Counted from the first letter of the stretch, positions 26,152 to 34,803 are shown. The stretch: DNA of 64,000 bases from Paramesorhizobium deserti (GCF_001558695.1 NZ_LNTU01000034.1:1-64000), one strand, 5' to 3'. The notes: generated from the sequence alone by a model not told the origin. A program made the numbers and translations.

Positions 26152-26835
26152 CTACTCGATATTGATGCAGTAGCCGAGGAAGCGCTTTGAATCGATGGGA
26201 TCGTGACCCAGGGCTTCCCTCAGTTTCTTGCGCAGCTTGCTGATGTGACTTTCAACCACATTCTCCTCGACCTCACTGTCGAAGATGCCGTAGATCGCAT
26301 TGAAGATCTGCGTCTTGTTCAGCCTGCGCCCGCGATTGGCGATGAGATATTCGAGGATCCGCCGTTCGCGACGCGGGAGCAGAAATTCCACCCCGTTGAT
26401 CTGCGGGTCGCGTCCATCCGAGAACACCCGGATCGGGCCGACCTGCGTTCCCGCCTGAGCGCCCGCCGCATCCGCACCGGCACGGCGGCGGATGGCATTG
26501 ATGCGCGCGAGAATCTCGCGAACGTGAACCGGCTTGCGGACCACGTCGTCGACACCCGACTGGAACAACTCCAGCGTATGCTCCAGTGACTGCGTCTCGT
26601 TGACGGCAATGACCGGCGCCGAGCAACGCTCACGTATTTTAATAGGAAGATGATTACGATTGGCGCATTCGCCAATCAAAAAAGCTTCGACGGCCAGTAT
26701 ATCGCTCTGCGGAACTGAATCGACCCAATCGCCGAAATCAGCCGGAGAGAAGCCAGTCGTCGAAATTCCTTCCCGCCCAAACCAAGCAGAATACCCACTT
26801 GTCACTAGATTGCGTTCGTCCACAACCACAATCAT
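26152..26835 (-). CDS. ftcR: OmpR-type flagellar master regulator FtcR (Rem-like)
   Basis: 227 residues: receiver-like domain (1-120) and winged-helix DNA-binding domain (about 130-227, with [20 protein letters not shown] and [18 protein letters not shown]). It resembles Brucella FtcR and Sinorhizobium Rem, orphan activators of flagellar genes; Brucella FtcR has been reported to act at the fliF promoter. The phospho-acceptor position is Glu50 rather than Asp, while Lys101 of the switch region is kept, suggesting phosphorylation-independent activity. No sensor kinase is nearby. Its upstream region carries two palindromes. Confidence 0.9.
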   Translation of the reverse strand: MIVVVDERNLVTSGYSAWFGREGISTTGFSPADFGDWVDSVPQSDILAVEAFLIGECANRNHLPIKIRERCSAPVIAVNETQSLEHTLELFQSGVDDVVRKPVHVREILARINAIRRRAGADAAGAQAGTQVGPIRVFSDGRDPQINGVEFLLPRRERRILEYLIANRGRRLNKTQIFNAIYGIFDSEVEENVVESHISKLRKKLREALGHDPIDSKRFLGYCINIE

Positions 26836-26905
26836 CGGCCCGCCTTCCGAATCAGTATGTTACCCCGTGGGAACAACAACTAGCTGGCGCCGCGACTCAG
26901 CAGCA

Positions 26906-26937
26906 ATCCCAATTTATTGGGATCAATAGATTGGGAT
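26906..26937. promoter_or_regulatory. ATCCCAAT/ATTGGGAT operator cluster upstream of ftcR
   Basis: A perfect 18-bp palindrome ATCCCAATTTATTGGGAT (26906-26923) is followed by a third ATTGGGAT half (26930-26937) 14 bp further on. It lies 70-100 bp before the ftcR start codon in a gene-free stretch (26836-27069), a likely control point of the master regulator. Confidence 0.6.
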
Positions 26938-27009
26938 ACATATTAGAAGATGCGCAATGACAAAAAGCGATTTGCGAGACGACCGTGAGCGTCATATCGA
27001 TAGCGGCGA

Positions 27010-27027
27010 AAAGCTTTATAAAGCTTT
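27010..27027. promoter_or_regulatory. perfect palindrome AAAGCTTTATAAAGCTTT upstream of ftcR
   Basis: An 18-bp perfect palindrome, also readable as two AAAGCTTT copies around AT, about 175 bp before the ftcR start and 43 bp after the transglycosylase stop codon. It could be a regulator site or a weak terminator of the fliF unit. Confidence 0.45.
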
Positions 27028-27069
27028 AACAAACCCCTATTTTCACGATTCATAACAATGCGTTACAGA

Positions 27070-27639
27070 TCAAGCGTGGCAGAAGCTGCGCGCTTGCGCA
27101 GTCCAGTTTCCGAAGCCTGTCGCCACCATATTTTCCATTACCCGGCAAACATATTTCTTCTGTGCAGGGTCGTTATTGGGTCCGGCGTGATACCGGGCCA
27201 CGGCGAGGGTCCAGTTGCCTTCGCGGGCCCGAAGCTGCTTCAGGAAGCGTGCGGCATAGTCGACATTGGTGCTCGGCGCCAGCATTTGCGCAACCGAGGG
27301 AAACGCCTTTCCATGAAAGTAATGGTTGATCTGCATACAGCCGAGATCAATCAGGCGTGCACCCTGCCGCCTTGCCTGCTCGAAACGTGATAGCGCCGCA
27401 GCAGCCGTCGGATAGAACTCCGCCTTACCCTCGATATTCATCGCATAGGGCTGCAACGAGTTCTTTCGCCCGGTCTCCGTCAGGCCGACGGCATAGAGGA
27501 TGCCGATCGGAACACCATATCTGGCAGCCGCCTTGTGCATCTCCCGTTCGCAGGCATTCTCCGCCCGTGCGGATGCCGAGCCAAGCGCAACGATGCTAGA
27601 CCACAAGACCGCGAGACAGAGGACGGCCGTTACGCGCAT
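27070..27639 (-). CDS. lytic transglycosylase (SLT-like), flagellar operon
   Basis: About 189 residues from ATG 27639 (MRVTAVLCLAVLW), with a signal peptide ending around ARA-EN. The catalytic Glu is likely in VGLTETG; the SLT-type blocks are LGCMQINHYFHG, NVDYAARFLKQL and VARYHAGPNN. It would cut peptidoglycan to let the rod pass, complementing the single-domain FlgJ. It overlaps fliK by 44 bp and ends the fliF unit. Confidence 0.85.
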   Translation of the reverse strand: MRVTAVLCLAVLWSSIVALGSASARAENACEREMHKAAARYGVPIGILYAVGLTETGRKNSLQPYAMNIEGKAEFYPTAAAALSRFEQARRQGARLIDLGCMQINHYFHGKAFPSVAQMLAPSTNVDYAARFLKQLRAREGNWTLAVARYHAGPNNDPAQKKYVCRVMENMVATGFGNWTAQARSFCHA

Positions 27640-28915
27640 CGGCAGGCGAAGACGAGGCGTTTCCCTGCGCCTGCTCGTCCGCGCCCCAGTCCCCGCGCCG
27701 ATCCCGATTGCCATTCCCCTCTCCCATATTGGTCTGCGGATGCCCACCGTTGCGCCCTGCGGATTGATCTTGTGCGCTAAAATTCTGCTGTCCTGCCTGA
27801 TTGTTCATCATATTCGCCGTGGAAGAGTGCCCGCGTTCCGTCACCGTGATGGCGAGGACGACACTGTCGTCGAGCCCTGCTGTCCGCAGCGCCTTGCCAA
27901 GCATGTCGCTATCGGCGGCAAGACGCTCCGCCGTTTCGCGCCTGTCGGCCACCAGTTCCACCTGCATACCATCGGGAACGAGCCGCAGCCGAGCGGTAAC
28001 CGTTCCCAGTTCAACCGGCTGCAACCGGATATTGAGCGTCCTCGTCGCGCCGTAGCTGCGCTCCGAGACAATTTCTATGTCGGCGATATGCATGGCCGGT
28101 TTTGCCGAAGCCGGCGCATTCGCCAGGTTGGGTTGATTGCTCACGCCGCCCATCCGGCTTTGCGTATTTGGTTGCAACGCGCCGCTATCGGAAACCTCGC
28201 CACGCCCTTTGATCGCCGTGCCGCCTGTATCCGCCTGCACGGCGGACTTTGCATCTTTTTCAGCACCGCTTTGGCGACGAATTCCTTCGCCACCTACCGA
28301 TGAAGATGATCCCGGCTCATCATCATTTGCAACAGGCGCTTTGCCTTCGCCATTCGGTTTGGGCAGCCCATCCAAAGCCCGGCTATCGACCGCCTGCCGA
28401 GCCTCGGTAGGATGTCCCGCCATATCGGCATGTTTCGGCGCTTTCCCTTCTATCTTCGCATTCTGGGGCTGCATGCCAGCGCTCTCGTCCAACTGGATTT
28501 CTCCATCGATGTTTGAACCTTGCCCGCTTCGCTCTGCGCTTTCTCCGGCATCGCCAGCCAAAGCCTCCACCGTATCTTCGGATGCAACCGTCTCCGCCTG
28601 CCTCACGCGAAAAGGATCGAACGCAAGCATGGCCTGAGTGGCAATGGTGGAAACCGAGCCCGGTTCCTTGGCGTTGGGAGCCGTATCGTCATTCCAATGC
28701 TCGGCCTCAGCCTCGTCAGGGTCCGATGTCCGACTGCTCCGCTTCTCCGCCTTGTCCGTGACCTCCTTGACAAGCGCTTCGAAACTTGCCGCTGTTTTCA
28801 CATCAGCAGCATTCTCATCCCTCGATGAGACCGCAGATTTGGATTTCGGTGCCTCCGCATGCGTCTGGCGCGCGGAAGGACGTGCCATCTGCGGAAGGAT
28901 GTCGTCAATCGTCAT
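27596..28915 (-). CDS. fliK: flagellar hook-length control protein FliK (formerly MotD in rhizobia)
   Basis: About 439 residues from ATG 28915, overlapping the motC stop (ATGA). The first 280 residues are low-complexity, Ala/Glu/Ser-rich and probably disordered, as expected of the molecular-ruler part. The conserved hook-length domain is near residues 310-375, with LNIRLQPVELGTVTARLRL and ADSDMLGKALRTAGL. The Gln/Asn/Gly-rich tail continues into the overlap with the transglycosylase gene. Confidence 0.85.
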   Translation of the reverse strand: MTIDDILPQMARPSARQTHAEAPKSKSAVSSRDENAADVKTAASFEALVKEVTDKAEKRSSRTSDPDEAEAEHWNDDTAPNAKEPGSVSTIATQAMLAFDPFRVRQAETVASEDTVEALAGDAGESAERSGQGSNIDGEIQLDESAGMQPQNAKIEGKAPKHADMAGHPTEARQAVDSRALDGLPKPNGEGKAPVANDDEPGSSSSVGGEGIRRQSGAEKDAKSAVQADTGGTAIKGRGEVSDSGALQPNTQSRMGGVSNQPNLANAPASAKPAMHIADIEIVSERSYGATRTLNIRLQPVELGTVTARLRLVPDGMQVELVADRRETAERLAADSDMLGKALRTAGLDDSVVLAITVTERGHSSTANMMNNQAGQQNFSAQDQSAGRNGGHPQTNMGEGNGNRDRRGDWGADEQAQGNASSSPADARNGRPLSRGLVV

Positions 28916-30171
28916 TGGGTCGCCCTTCCCAGGAGCCGGTCGATTTCCGCCAGCTTCTTTTTTGTTTCGTCCACCGTGTCCTGGATGGCCGTGTCCGGCT
29001 CGGAGCCCTCTTGTGCCCATGATGGACCCGCTTCGCTGCCGGTCGAGACTGGAATCGACTCCACCTTGGGTGGCGCTGCCGGTCTGGCCGTTGCCTGCGC
29101 CGGCTCTTGGATAACCCGTCCAGCCATTGCCTCGGCCGCTTCAAGAAGCCGTCTGTCGCGTTCGTGCAGGCGTTCCTTCGGGATCTCCGATAATGTGTGC
29201 ATGGCGTCCTGCGCACGCATCGACGCGGCTTTGCTCGCCGCCGAGTAGAGCTTGGCCTGGGTGTCGTCCAGATGCAGTTCGGCCGCCAGTTCGGCCGCCC
29301 TGGCGGCCGCGAACCTAGCACGCTCCATCTGCCCGTCCAGCAGTGCGCCGCGCGCCAAGCGCAGATAGAGGGCATGCTGCGCCGCAGGACTCGCAAACCG
29401 CACCAGCTCCGCTATTTCGTCGTTTCCGAGCCGATCCTTCAGTTGCAGAAGCGCATCGACAAACTGCGGAAAGAAATCCTGCGCATAGGGCGAATGGGGA
29501 AAGCGCTGGAGATAGTTCCGCGACAGCACGTTCACCTTCCCCGCATCATGAAGTCGCGCCGCAATCCTGAGGCTGCGCCGGATCGCCGCCTCCTCGAACA
29601 GCGAACCGGGCATGGTAAGACGGATCATGTCGAGCCGTTTCAACGCCATGGCGGGGTCGCTCGTCGCCAGTTGGGGCGAAGTGACGAGGTAGATCGATGC
29701 GACCAGCTCCTTCGGCAGTTCGGGCGGCAGCGGGTCGGAGAACTGCTGCAGGACCTCACCAGAATTGGCATCGGCATAGGCCAGGGCGCCTGCGATGAGG
29801 CGGGGCGGCAGAGCTTCAGACGGAGCAGCCGCCAGGACGGGCCTCACCACATCGGGGTTGCCGCCATTCAGGAGATAGATGACCGCCGCATGGAGATTGT
29901 CCGTTCTCGACCAGACATCGGGCGGGCTTGTCCGCAATTGTTCCGCGATACGCACCAGAACGCGGTTCAACATGGCAAGCGCCTCCGGCTTGCCGGCAAC
30001 CACCTGATCCTGCAGCATGCGCAGGGAGCGGACGAGCTGATAAGGCTCTAGCCGCGCTAACTGCGATTGAGCCGCAGTTTGCGCACCGAACGCACCAGCT
30101 GGCGCCATGGCGACCGAGCACGCCAGGGCAAATATCGCGGCACGCAGGGAGCGTCTGTATCTGCTCATCAC
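28912..30171 (-). CDS. motC: periplasmic motility protein MotC
   Basis: 419 residues with an N-terminal signal sequence (ALACSVAMAPAGAFGAQTA). In Sinorhizobium MotC is a periplasmic protein binding MotB and needed for motor rotation. The body is helical (LARLEPYQLVRSLRMLQDQVVAGKPEAL, PSEALPPRLIAGALAYADA) and ends in a charged coil. It is linked by 4-bp overlaps to motB and fliK. Its partner MotE is encoded at 36863-37438. Confidence 0.9.
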   Translation of the reverse strand: MMSRYRRSLRAAIFALACSVAMAPAGAFGAQTAAQSQLARLEPYQLVRSLRMLQDQVVAGKPEALAMLNRVLVRIAEQLRTSPPDVWSRTDNLHAAVIYLLNGGNPDVVRPVLAAAPSEALPPRLIAGALAYADANSGEVLQQFSDPLPPELPKELVASIYLVTSPQLATSDPAMALKRLDMIRLTMPGSLFEEAAIRRSLRIAARLHDAGKVNVLSRNYLQRFPHSPYAQDFFPQFVDALLQLKDRLGNDEIAELVRFASPAAQHALYLRLARGALLDGQMERARFAAARAAELAAELHLDDTQAKLYSAASKAASMRAQDAMHTLSEIPKERLHERDRRLLEAAEAMAGRVIQEPAQATARPAAPPKVESIPVSTGSEAGPSWAQEGSEPDTAIQDTVDETKKKLAEIDRLLGRATQ

Positions 30172-31355
30172 GGCGCCGTCTTCAGGAAGATGTCGATGCG
30201 GCGGTTTTCCGCGGCATAGGGATCATCAGACTTTTTTGGCTGCCGGTCGGCATATCCCTCGACGCGCAATATCCGCTTTTCATCGAGACCGCCGCGCACC
30301 AGCATATAATAGGCCATCTGCGCGCGCGCCGATGAGAGCCGCCAATTGTCATAAGCATCGCTTTTGAATGGCCGCGCATCCGTATGGCCGCTGATGATGA
30401 CGTCGCCGTGCCTGCCGGCGATGATCTTGGCGATTTTTTCCAGAACCTCGACCACGCGCTTGTCGGGCTTGGCCGAGCCGATGGCGAACATGCCGTAATC
30501 GATCTTGTCGGTCAGCTGGATCATCACACCGCCTTCGGCGGGCACAACAGCGATATCAGGACTGCCCTGCCCCTCCCCGGCAGTCGCCTTGTTGATCTCC
30601 TGCGCCAGCTTTTCTGCCTCAGCGGTTTCCTTCGCATCCGGCGGGTTTTCGGCTTTTGCCGGCGTACTCTGCGCTTTTTCCGCCTGCTCCTTCTTATCCT
30701 CTGCTGCTATTTTTTTGGCAGTGGAACCCTGCGCTTCCGGCGCACCCTGCTTTGCATCATCCGTCGGCGAGCGGGGTGGCGGCGCCGTTTCCGCCATGGT
30801 GGGAAACAGCTCGTCGTCGGCACGGTTCGACCAATAATCTGGGTTGAAGGGATCACGATAGGCCTTGCCGCCCTCCGAACCGGTCATCGGACCCGCTGTC
30901 GCGGCACCACCCTCCCCTGCTTTCGACTGGTTCTGCATGACGCCGGTCTCATTGGCGATTTCGGCCAGAACGGCATAGGGTTCCTTGAACATCAGCCGTT
31001 CTTCAGTTTCGGACGGGGTCTGGGCCTTCGAATCGTTGATGACCTTGGTGCCCTCCTCCGCAGCCTTGTCGCTCTCGAAACGGACCTTGCCCTCGTTGAG
31101 GTCGATCTCCTCCACACCTTTGTGGCTCGAGTGCCGGTCGATCAGCTTGACCGGGTTGAAATAGCTCGCCACCGCCGCCTTGGTTTCCTCATTGGTGGCA
31201 TTGATGAGCCACATGACCAGGAAGAACGCCATCATCGCGGTCATGAAGTCGGCATAAGCGATCTTCCAGACGCCGCCGTGATGCTCGTCATGATCCGCTC
31301 CGCCGCCGCGGCGCACGATGATGATCTCGCGTTGGGTCTCCGGATCGATATTCAT
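30168..31355 (-). CDS. motB: flagellar motor stator protein MotB
   Basis: 395 residues. One transmembrane helix (about 37-52) contains the proton-binding Asp36 in YADFMTAMMAFFLVMWL. A long Ala/Glu/Lys-rich linker follows, then the OmpA-like peptidoglycan-binding domain (ISGHTDARPFKSDAYDNWRLS and RVEGYADRQP). The linker (about residues 165-265) is much longer than in enterobacteria, as in rhizobia where MotC binds MotB. motA is not adjacent but starts the rightward unit at 45 kb. Confidence 0.95.
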   Translation of the reverse strand: MNIDPETQREIIIVRRGGGADHDEHHGGVWKIAYADFMTAMMAFFLVMWLINATNEETKAAVASYFNPVKLIDRHSSHKGVEEIDLNEGKVRFESDKAAEEGTKVINDSKAQTPSETEERLMFKEPYAVLAEIANETGVMQNQSKAGEGGAATAGPMTGSEGGKAYRDPFNPDYWSNRADDELFPTMAETAPPPRSPTDDAKQGAPEAQGSTAKKIAAEDKKEQAEKAQSTPAKAENPPDAKETAEAEKLAQEINKATAGEGQGSPDIAVVPAEGGVMIQLTDKIDYGMFAIGSAKPDKRVVEVLEKIAKIIAGRHGDVIISGHTDARPFKSDAYDNWRLSSARAQMAYYMLVRGGLDEKRILRVEGYADRQPKKSDDPYAAENRRIDIFLKTAP

Positions 31356-32005
31356 CGGACGAGTGCCTTCAATTCGTCAAGCAGAGGCGCCAGCCGGGTT
31401 TCGATGATAGTCTCGCCGAGCTTCAAGCTGAGTTCCGTCTGCTCCGCCTCGACGAGTGTGAATTGCTCATGTGCAAACCCATCCACGCTTCGCAGCGCAT
31501 CGATGAGCTCTCGCGGCCCCCTTATTTCCATGGCTGTTGCAGGCTTCACGGTGTCGGCAACCGCCCGCGCGAAGTCGGCGACCGCGCTCTTGCGCATGTG
31601 TTCGGCGATAAGCGGCTCGACAAGCATGGCGAGCTGCTGCGAGAAGGACGCTTCGAGCGCTGCGAATCCCTTATTCAACTGCATTATCAGACGATCGGCG
31701 GTCTCATTCATGACGGCAGCCTTGACTGCGCCGATCTCCTCCTCATGCACCCGCTGCATGCGCTGCTTTTCCGCTTCATAAAGCGCATCGGATTCCGCCC
31801 GGCCCGCATCACGGCCAGCCTCGAAAGCCTGTTTCAGCTGAAGTTCGGCATCGATCATTTCTTCGAATGGCTGTTCTGCAACCGCCTCTTCGTCAGGCTC
31901 GTCTTCCCCTGACGAAGCGGAAAGAATGATCACCCTCTCGTCGGGAATGCGTCGCGGTGAGAAATCGGAAAGAAGGCTGGCGATGGAAGGAGAGCCCATG
32001 ATCAT
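31352..32005 (-). CDS. FliH-like flagellar export ATPase regulator (putative)
   Basis: 217 residues. The acidic N-terminus is followed by a long helical stretch (ELQLKQAFEAGRDAGRAESDALYEAEKQRMQ) containing AxxxG/GxxxG-like repeats as in FliH/YscL. The C-terminal alpha/beta part (VEPLIAEHMRKSAV, then EQTELSLKLGETIIETRLAPLLDELK) resembles the FliH C-terminal domain. FliH binds and restrains the FliI ATPase in the cytoplasm. It lies between fliF and motB with 4-bp overlaps on both sides. The name rests on pattern and position. Confidence 0.7.
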   Translation of the reverse strand: MIMGSPSIASLLSDFSPRRIPDERVIILSASSGEDEPDEEAVAEQPFEEMIDAELQLKQAFEAGRDAGRAESDALYEAEKQRMQRVHEEEIGAVKAAVMNETADRLIMQLNKGFAALEASFSQQLAMLVEPLIAEHMRKSAVADFARAVADTVKPATAMEIRGPRELIDALRSVDGFAHEQFTLVEAEQTELSLKLGETIIETRLAPLLDELKALVR

Positions 32006-33735
32006 GCCGCCTTGCGTTCCGCTTCCCGGCCGGCGAAGGCGCGTGCTTCGATCGGAGCCTGCATTCCCTCATGTACCCACTGCTTGAGGACCGCTGCGAC
32101 GCGCTCTTCGTCCATCTCGATCATCTGCTCCAGCCGATAGCGCGCCGGCGCGCGCATCCGCTGGCGGAGGTCTTCGAGGCTGTCCTGCGCCTGAGCCGCA
32201 TAGGCATTTGCCCCCGAGAGTGCCGTTTCGCCGGCCGCGCCGATAGTCGCCAGTTGCCCCGAGCTCGTTAGATCCGGAACGGCGACTTCGCCCGCCTCGC
32301 GCTCACCCGCGGCCGCGACTGCCGGATTTCCGGCGATTTCGCGCATCAGAGGCCTTGCGCCGAACCAGATGATCAGCACGACCGCGCCGAGCAGCGCGGC
32401 AGCATTGATGAGGCTGCCGGCCTGCCCCAGGATCAACTCCGATATCGGCTTGGACGTAGGCTGCATGTCGTCACCGACCGGATCCATGAAATTCAGCGCC
32501 GTGACGTTGATCACATCGCCTCTGTCGGCATTGAGCCCCGCCGCGGTCGAAACCAGATCGCGGATCTTGGCCACCTGTTCATCGACAAAGTTCGCCGGCG
32601 GTGGTGTCGTGCCCGCCGAGGCGAGGAGCCGTGCCTGGTCGATGACCACGGCGATCGAGAGATGCCTGACCGAATAGCCGTCGCTGACCGTCGAGACGGT
32701 CTTGCTGTTGATCTCATAATTGGTCAGTTCCTCGCGCCGTTCGTTTCTTTCCGACGAGCTTTCCCCGTTGTTGCTCTGGATTTCCTCCTGCGGGATATTC
32801 TGTTCGACGCCCGTCGCATTATCGCTCTTCGAATTCTGCGAAGCGCCGTTTTCGCGCACCACGCGCACCGAGCGCTCGACCCGTGATTCGGGATCGAAGA
32901 GCGTTTCGCTGATCTGCCGGCGGTCCGTGTCGAGCGCCACCTGCACACTGGTCTGGAAATGGCCGACGCCCAGATAGGGCGCCAGCGCCTTGCGGATATT
33001 CTCGTCGATCGAGGCCGAAACCTGCTGTTCCAGTGTCGCGGTCATCACCGCCGCGCCATTGGCGTGATCGCCGCTCGATGCCAACAGGCGGCCATTGGTG
33101 TCAAGGACGGTCACTGAAGCCGCGTCGAGCGACGGAACCGCGGCGGCCACAAGCTGACGGATGGACTGGGCCGATTCCACGGCAAAGCCGCCCTCGGTCC
33201 GGATGACGACGGATGCCGAAGGCTTCTGGTCGGCGCGCCGGAAACTTCCCTTTTCCGGAAGAACGATATGGACGCGTGCCGCCTTGATCCCCCGGATAGC
33301 CTGGATCGTCCGGGCGATCTCGCCCTCCAGCGCCCGCACACGGGTGATCTCCTGCATAAAGGAAGTGAGCCCCAGCGAGCCCATATTGTCGAAAAGCTCG
33401 TAACCGGCATTGTTGCTTGTCGGCAGTCCCTTTTCCGCCAGAAGCATGCGGGCCTGCTCAGCCTTGCCGAATGGAACCAGGATGGACGTGCCGTCCGATT
33501 TCACGTCGAAAGGAATGCCGGCCTCGCCAAGCGCCATGCCCATGCGGTTGATGTCGTCGCGATTGAGCCCGACATAGAGCGTCTCGTAAGGAGGCCGGCT
33601 GAAATAGAAGCTCGAGAACAGGATTGTTCCAAAGAGCGCTGCGCCCACGAGTCCCAAGGCGATCAGCCGTCTTGTGCCGAGCTTGGCCAGCGCGCCTGAA
33701 AACTGTTCGAGAAATTGCCGGAAATTCTTCTGCAT
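32002..33735 (-). CDS. fliF: flagellar MS-ring protein FliF
   Basis: 577 residues with a transmembrane helix at each end (ALGLVGAALFGTILFSSFYF near 30-50; LINAAALLGAVVLIIWFGA near 440-460). The YscJ-like domains lie between (GLPTSNNAGYELFD, RVHIVLPEKGSFRRADQKPSASV). First gene of the unit fliF-fliH-motB-motC-fliK-SLT. A strong copy of the flagellar direct-repeat element lies 39-55 bp upstream, consistent with the reported action of FtcR at fliF in Brucella. Confidence 0.96.
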   Translation of the reverse strand: MQKNFRQFLEQFSGALAKLGTRRLIALGLVGAALFGTILFSSFYFSRPPYETLYVGLNRDDINRMGMALGEAGIPFDVKSDGTSILVPFGKAEQARMLLAEKGLPTSNNAGYELFDNMGSLGLTSFMQEITRVRALEGEIARTIQAIRGIKAARVHIVLPEKGSFRRADQKPSASVVIRTEGGFAVESAQSIRQLVAAAVPSLDAASVTVLDTNGRLLASSGDHANGAAVMTATLEQQVSASIDENIRKALAPYLGVGHFQTSVQVALDTDRRQISETLFDPESRVERSVRVVRENGASQNSKSDNATGVEQNIPQEEIQSNNGESSSERNERREELTNYEINSKTVSTVSDGYSVRHLSIAVVIDQARLLASAGTTPPPANFVDEQVAKIRDLVSTAAGLNADRGDVINVTALNFMDPVGDDMQPTSKPISELILGQAGSLINAAALLGAVVLIIWFGARPLMREIAGNPAVAAAGEREAGEVAVPDLTSSGQLATIGAAGETALSGANAYAAQAQDSLEDLRQRMRAPARYRLEQMIEMDEERVAAVLKQWVHEGMQAPIEARAFAGREAERKAA

Positions 33736-33773
33736 CGCATCCTGCCGCCATCATTTCATAGCGACCATAGCGA

Positions 33774-33790
33774 GCGAAGCTTGCGCGAAG
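33774..33790 (-). promoter_or_regulatory. flagellar direct-repeat element before fliF (best copy)
   Basis: On the minus strand CTTCGC-GCAAG-CTTCGC, a perfect direct repeat with an 11-bp period, followed after 9 bp by CTATGG. It lies 39-55 bp before the start codon. Candidate FtcR site. Confidence 0.65.
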
Positions 33791-33819
33791 TTAGAGCGGG
33801 AAACGCCCCGCTTGATAAG

Positions 33820-33864
33820 CCGTGATTAAAACACGGAAAGGGACCGTGCCCCCCGCACGGTCCC
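33820..33864 (-). terminator. tandem hairpins terminating the flagellin gene
   Basis: On the minus strand GGGACCGTGC pairs with GCACGGTCCC (33855-33864 with 33840-33849; 10 bp, 5-nt loop) and then TTT follows. A second stem, CCGTG with CACGG around a TTTTAAT loop (33820-33836), comes next. Both lie just after the flagellin stop. The shared CCGTG/CACGG arms could pair alternatively. Confidence 0.65.
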
Positions 33865-33888
33865 CCTGCCCCCCGCTTTATCGCCGTA

Positions 33889-34686
33889 TTAACGGAACAG
33901 CGAGAGGATGCTCTGGTTGCTCGAGTTGGCAATCGACAGAGCCTGTACGCCAAGCTGCTGCTGAACCTGAAGAGCCGACAGACGTGCCGATTCCTTGTTC
34001 ATGTCGGCATCGACGAGAGCGCCAACGCCACGATCGAGTGCATCGATCAGCTTGCTGTTGAAGGACGTCTGCGACTCGATGCGGCTTGCCTTGGAACCGA
34101 GCGTGGCGGCAGCTGCACGCATTGCCTTGATCGTGGTTTCCGCATCCGCCGCTGTCGCCGGCGCCGTGCCGAATGCACCTTCAAGGTCGTACTTCGCAAC
34201 CGTCATGGTGTTGAGGGCAGCTGTACCACCACCTGCAGAAGAGGTGTAACCCGTGGTGATGGTAACGTCAGTGCCGGCCGTCGACAAAAGATTGATGCCT
34301 TCGAACGAAGCAGATTTTGCGATGTCAACGATCTGTGCGCTCATTTCTGCGACGTCAGCCTGAACAATCGCGTCATCAACGCCGGGGCTGCCAAGCGTAG
34401 CGAGCTTCGCCTGGATTTGCTCGGCGATTTTGATCGACTCTTCAAGGCCGGTAACAGCGGTATCAACGACTGCCTTACCAACGCCGAGAGCTTCCTGAGC
34501 GGCAGAAATGGTCTTGCTCTGCGACTCCATGCTGACCGAGATCGACCAATAAGCAGCGTTATCAGCTGCCGTATTGACCTTCCTGCCGGTGGCGATGCGG
34601 TCCTGCGTGGTGGCGAGCGCATTGTTGGTGGCGGTAAGCGTCTGCAATGCGGTCATAGCCGCAGCATTGGTCAGAAGACTGGCCAT
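33889..34686 (-). CDS. fliC: flagellin
   Basis: 265 residues, a small flagellin with only the D0/D1 core. The N-terminal region (NAAAMTALQTLTATNNAL, TGRKVNTAADNAAYWSIS) and the C-terminal helix (LQVQQQLGVQALSIANSSNQ, ending SLFR) are canonical. The middle is a short variable part with no D2/D3. It is the only flagellin in the window. The segment matching the TLR5-recognised D1 helix of enterobacteria has a different sequence (SIKIAEQIQAKL). AAGGGG precedes the ATG. The gene is monocistronic, flanked by hairpins, and lacks the shared flagellar element, fitting a later expression class. Confidence 0.96.
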   Translation of the reverse strand: MASLLTNAAAMTALQTLTATNNALATTQDRIATGRKVNTAADNAAYWSISVSMESQSKTISAAQEALGVGKAVVDTAVTGLEESIKIAEQIQAKLATLGSPGVDDAIVQADVAEMSAQIVDIAKSASFEGINLLSTAGTDVTITTGYTSSAGGGTAALNTMTVAKYDLEGAFGTAPATAADAETTIKAMRAAAATLGSKASRIESQTSFNSKLIDALDRGVGALVDADMNKESARLSALQVQQQLGVQALSIANSSNQSILSLFR

Positions 34687-34706
34687 GGGTATTGCCCCTT
34701 TTCAGA

Positions 34707-34748
34707 GCATGATCCCAAAAAGTTGAATCTTTTTTGGAAAATCACGCG
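34707..34748. repeat. palindromic dispersed repeat (copy 3, degenerate)
   Basis: GCATGATCC-CAAAAAGT-TGAAT-CTTTTTTGG, with a degenerate right end (AAAATCACGC). Related to the elements at 1230-1266 and 5526-5568. It lies 20-60 bp before the flagellin start codon, so it would form a hairpin in the flagellin mRNA leader. Confidence 0.6.
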
Positions 34749-34803
34749 GTTTTGGATTGAGATTTTTTTTAGGGACAGGCCGGGCTGAAACCGGCATGGC
34801 GGA

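Noticed and set aside
27010-27027. Copy of the flagellar direct-repeat element before ftcR
   Set aside because: The GGCGAAAAGCTT stretch is only superficially similar; GCAAG and the 11-bp repeat are missing, so I list it only as an independent palindrome.
30384-31781. Long plus-strand reading frame (465 codons) opposite motB and fliH
   Set aside because: It is the antisense shadow of two well-supported genes, with Cys/Arg/Ser-rich translation, no family motifs and no ribosome site.
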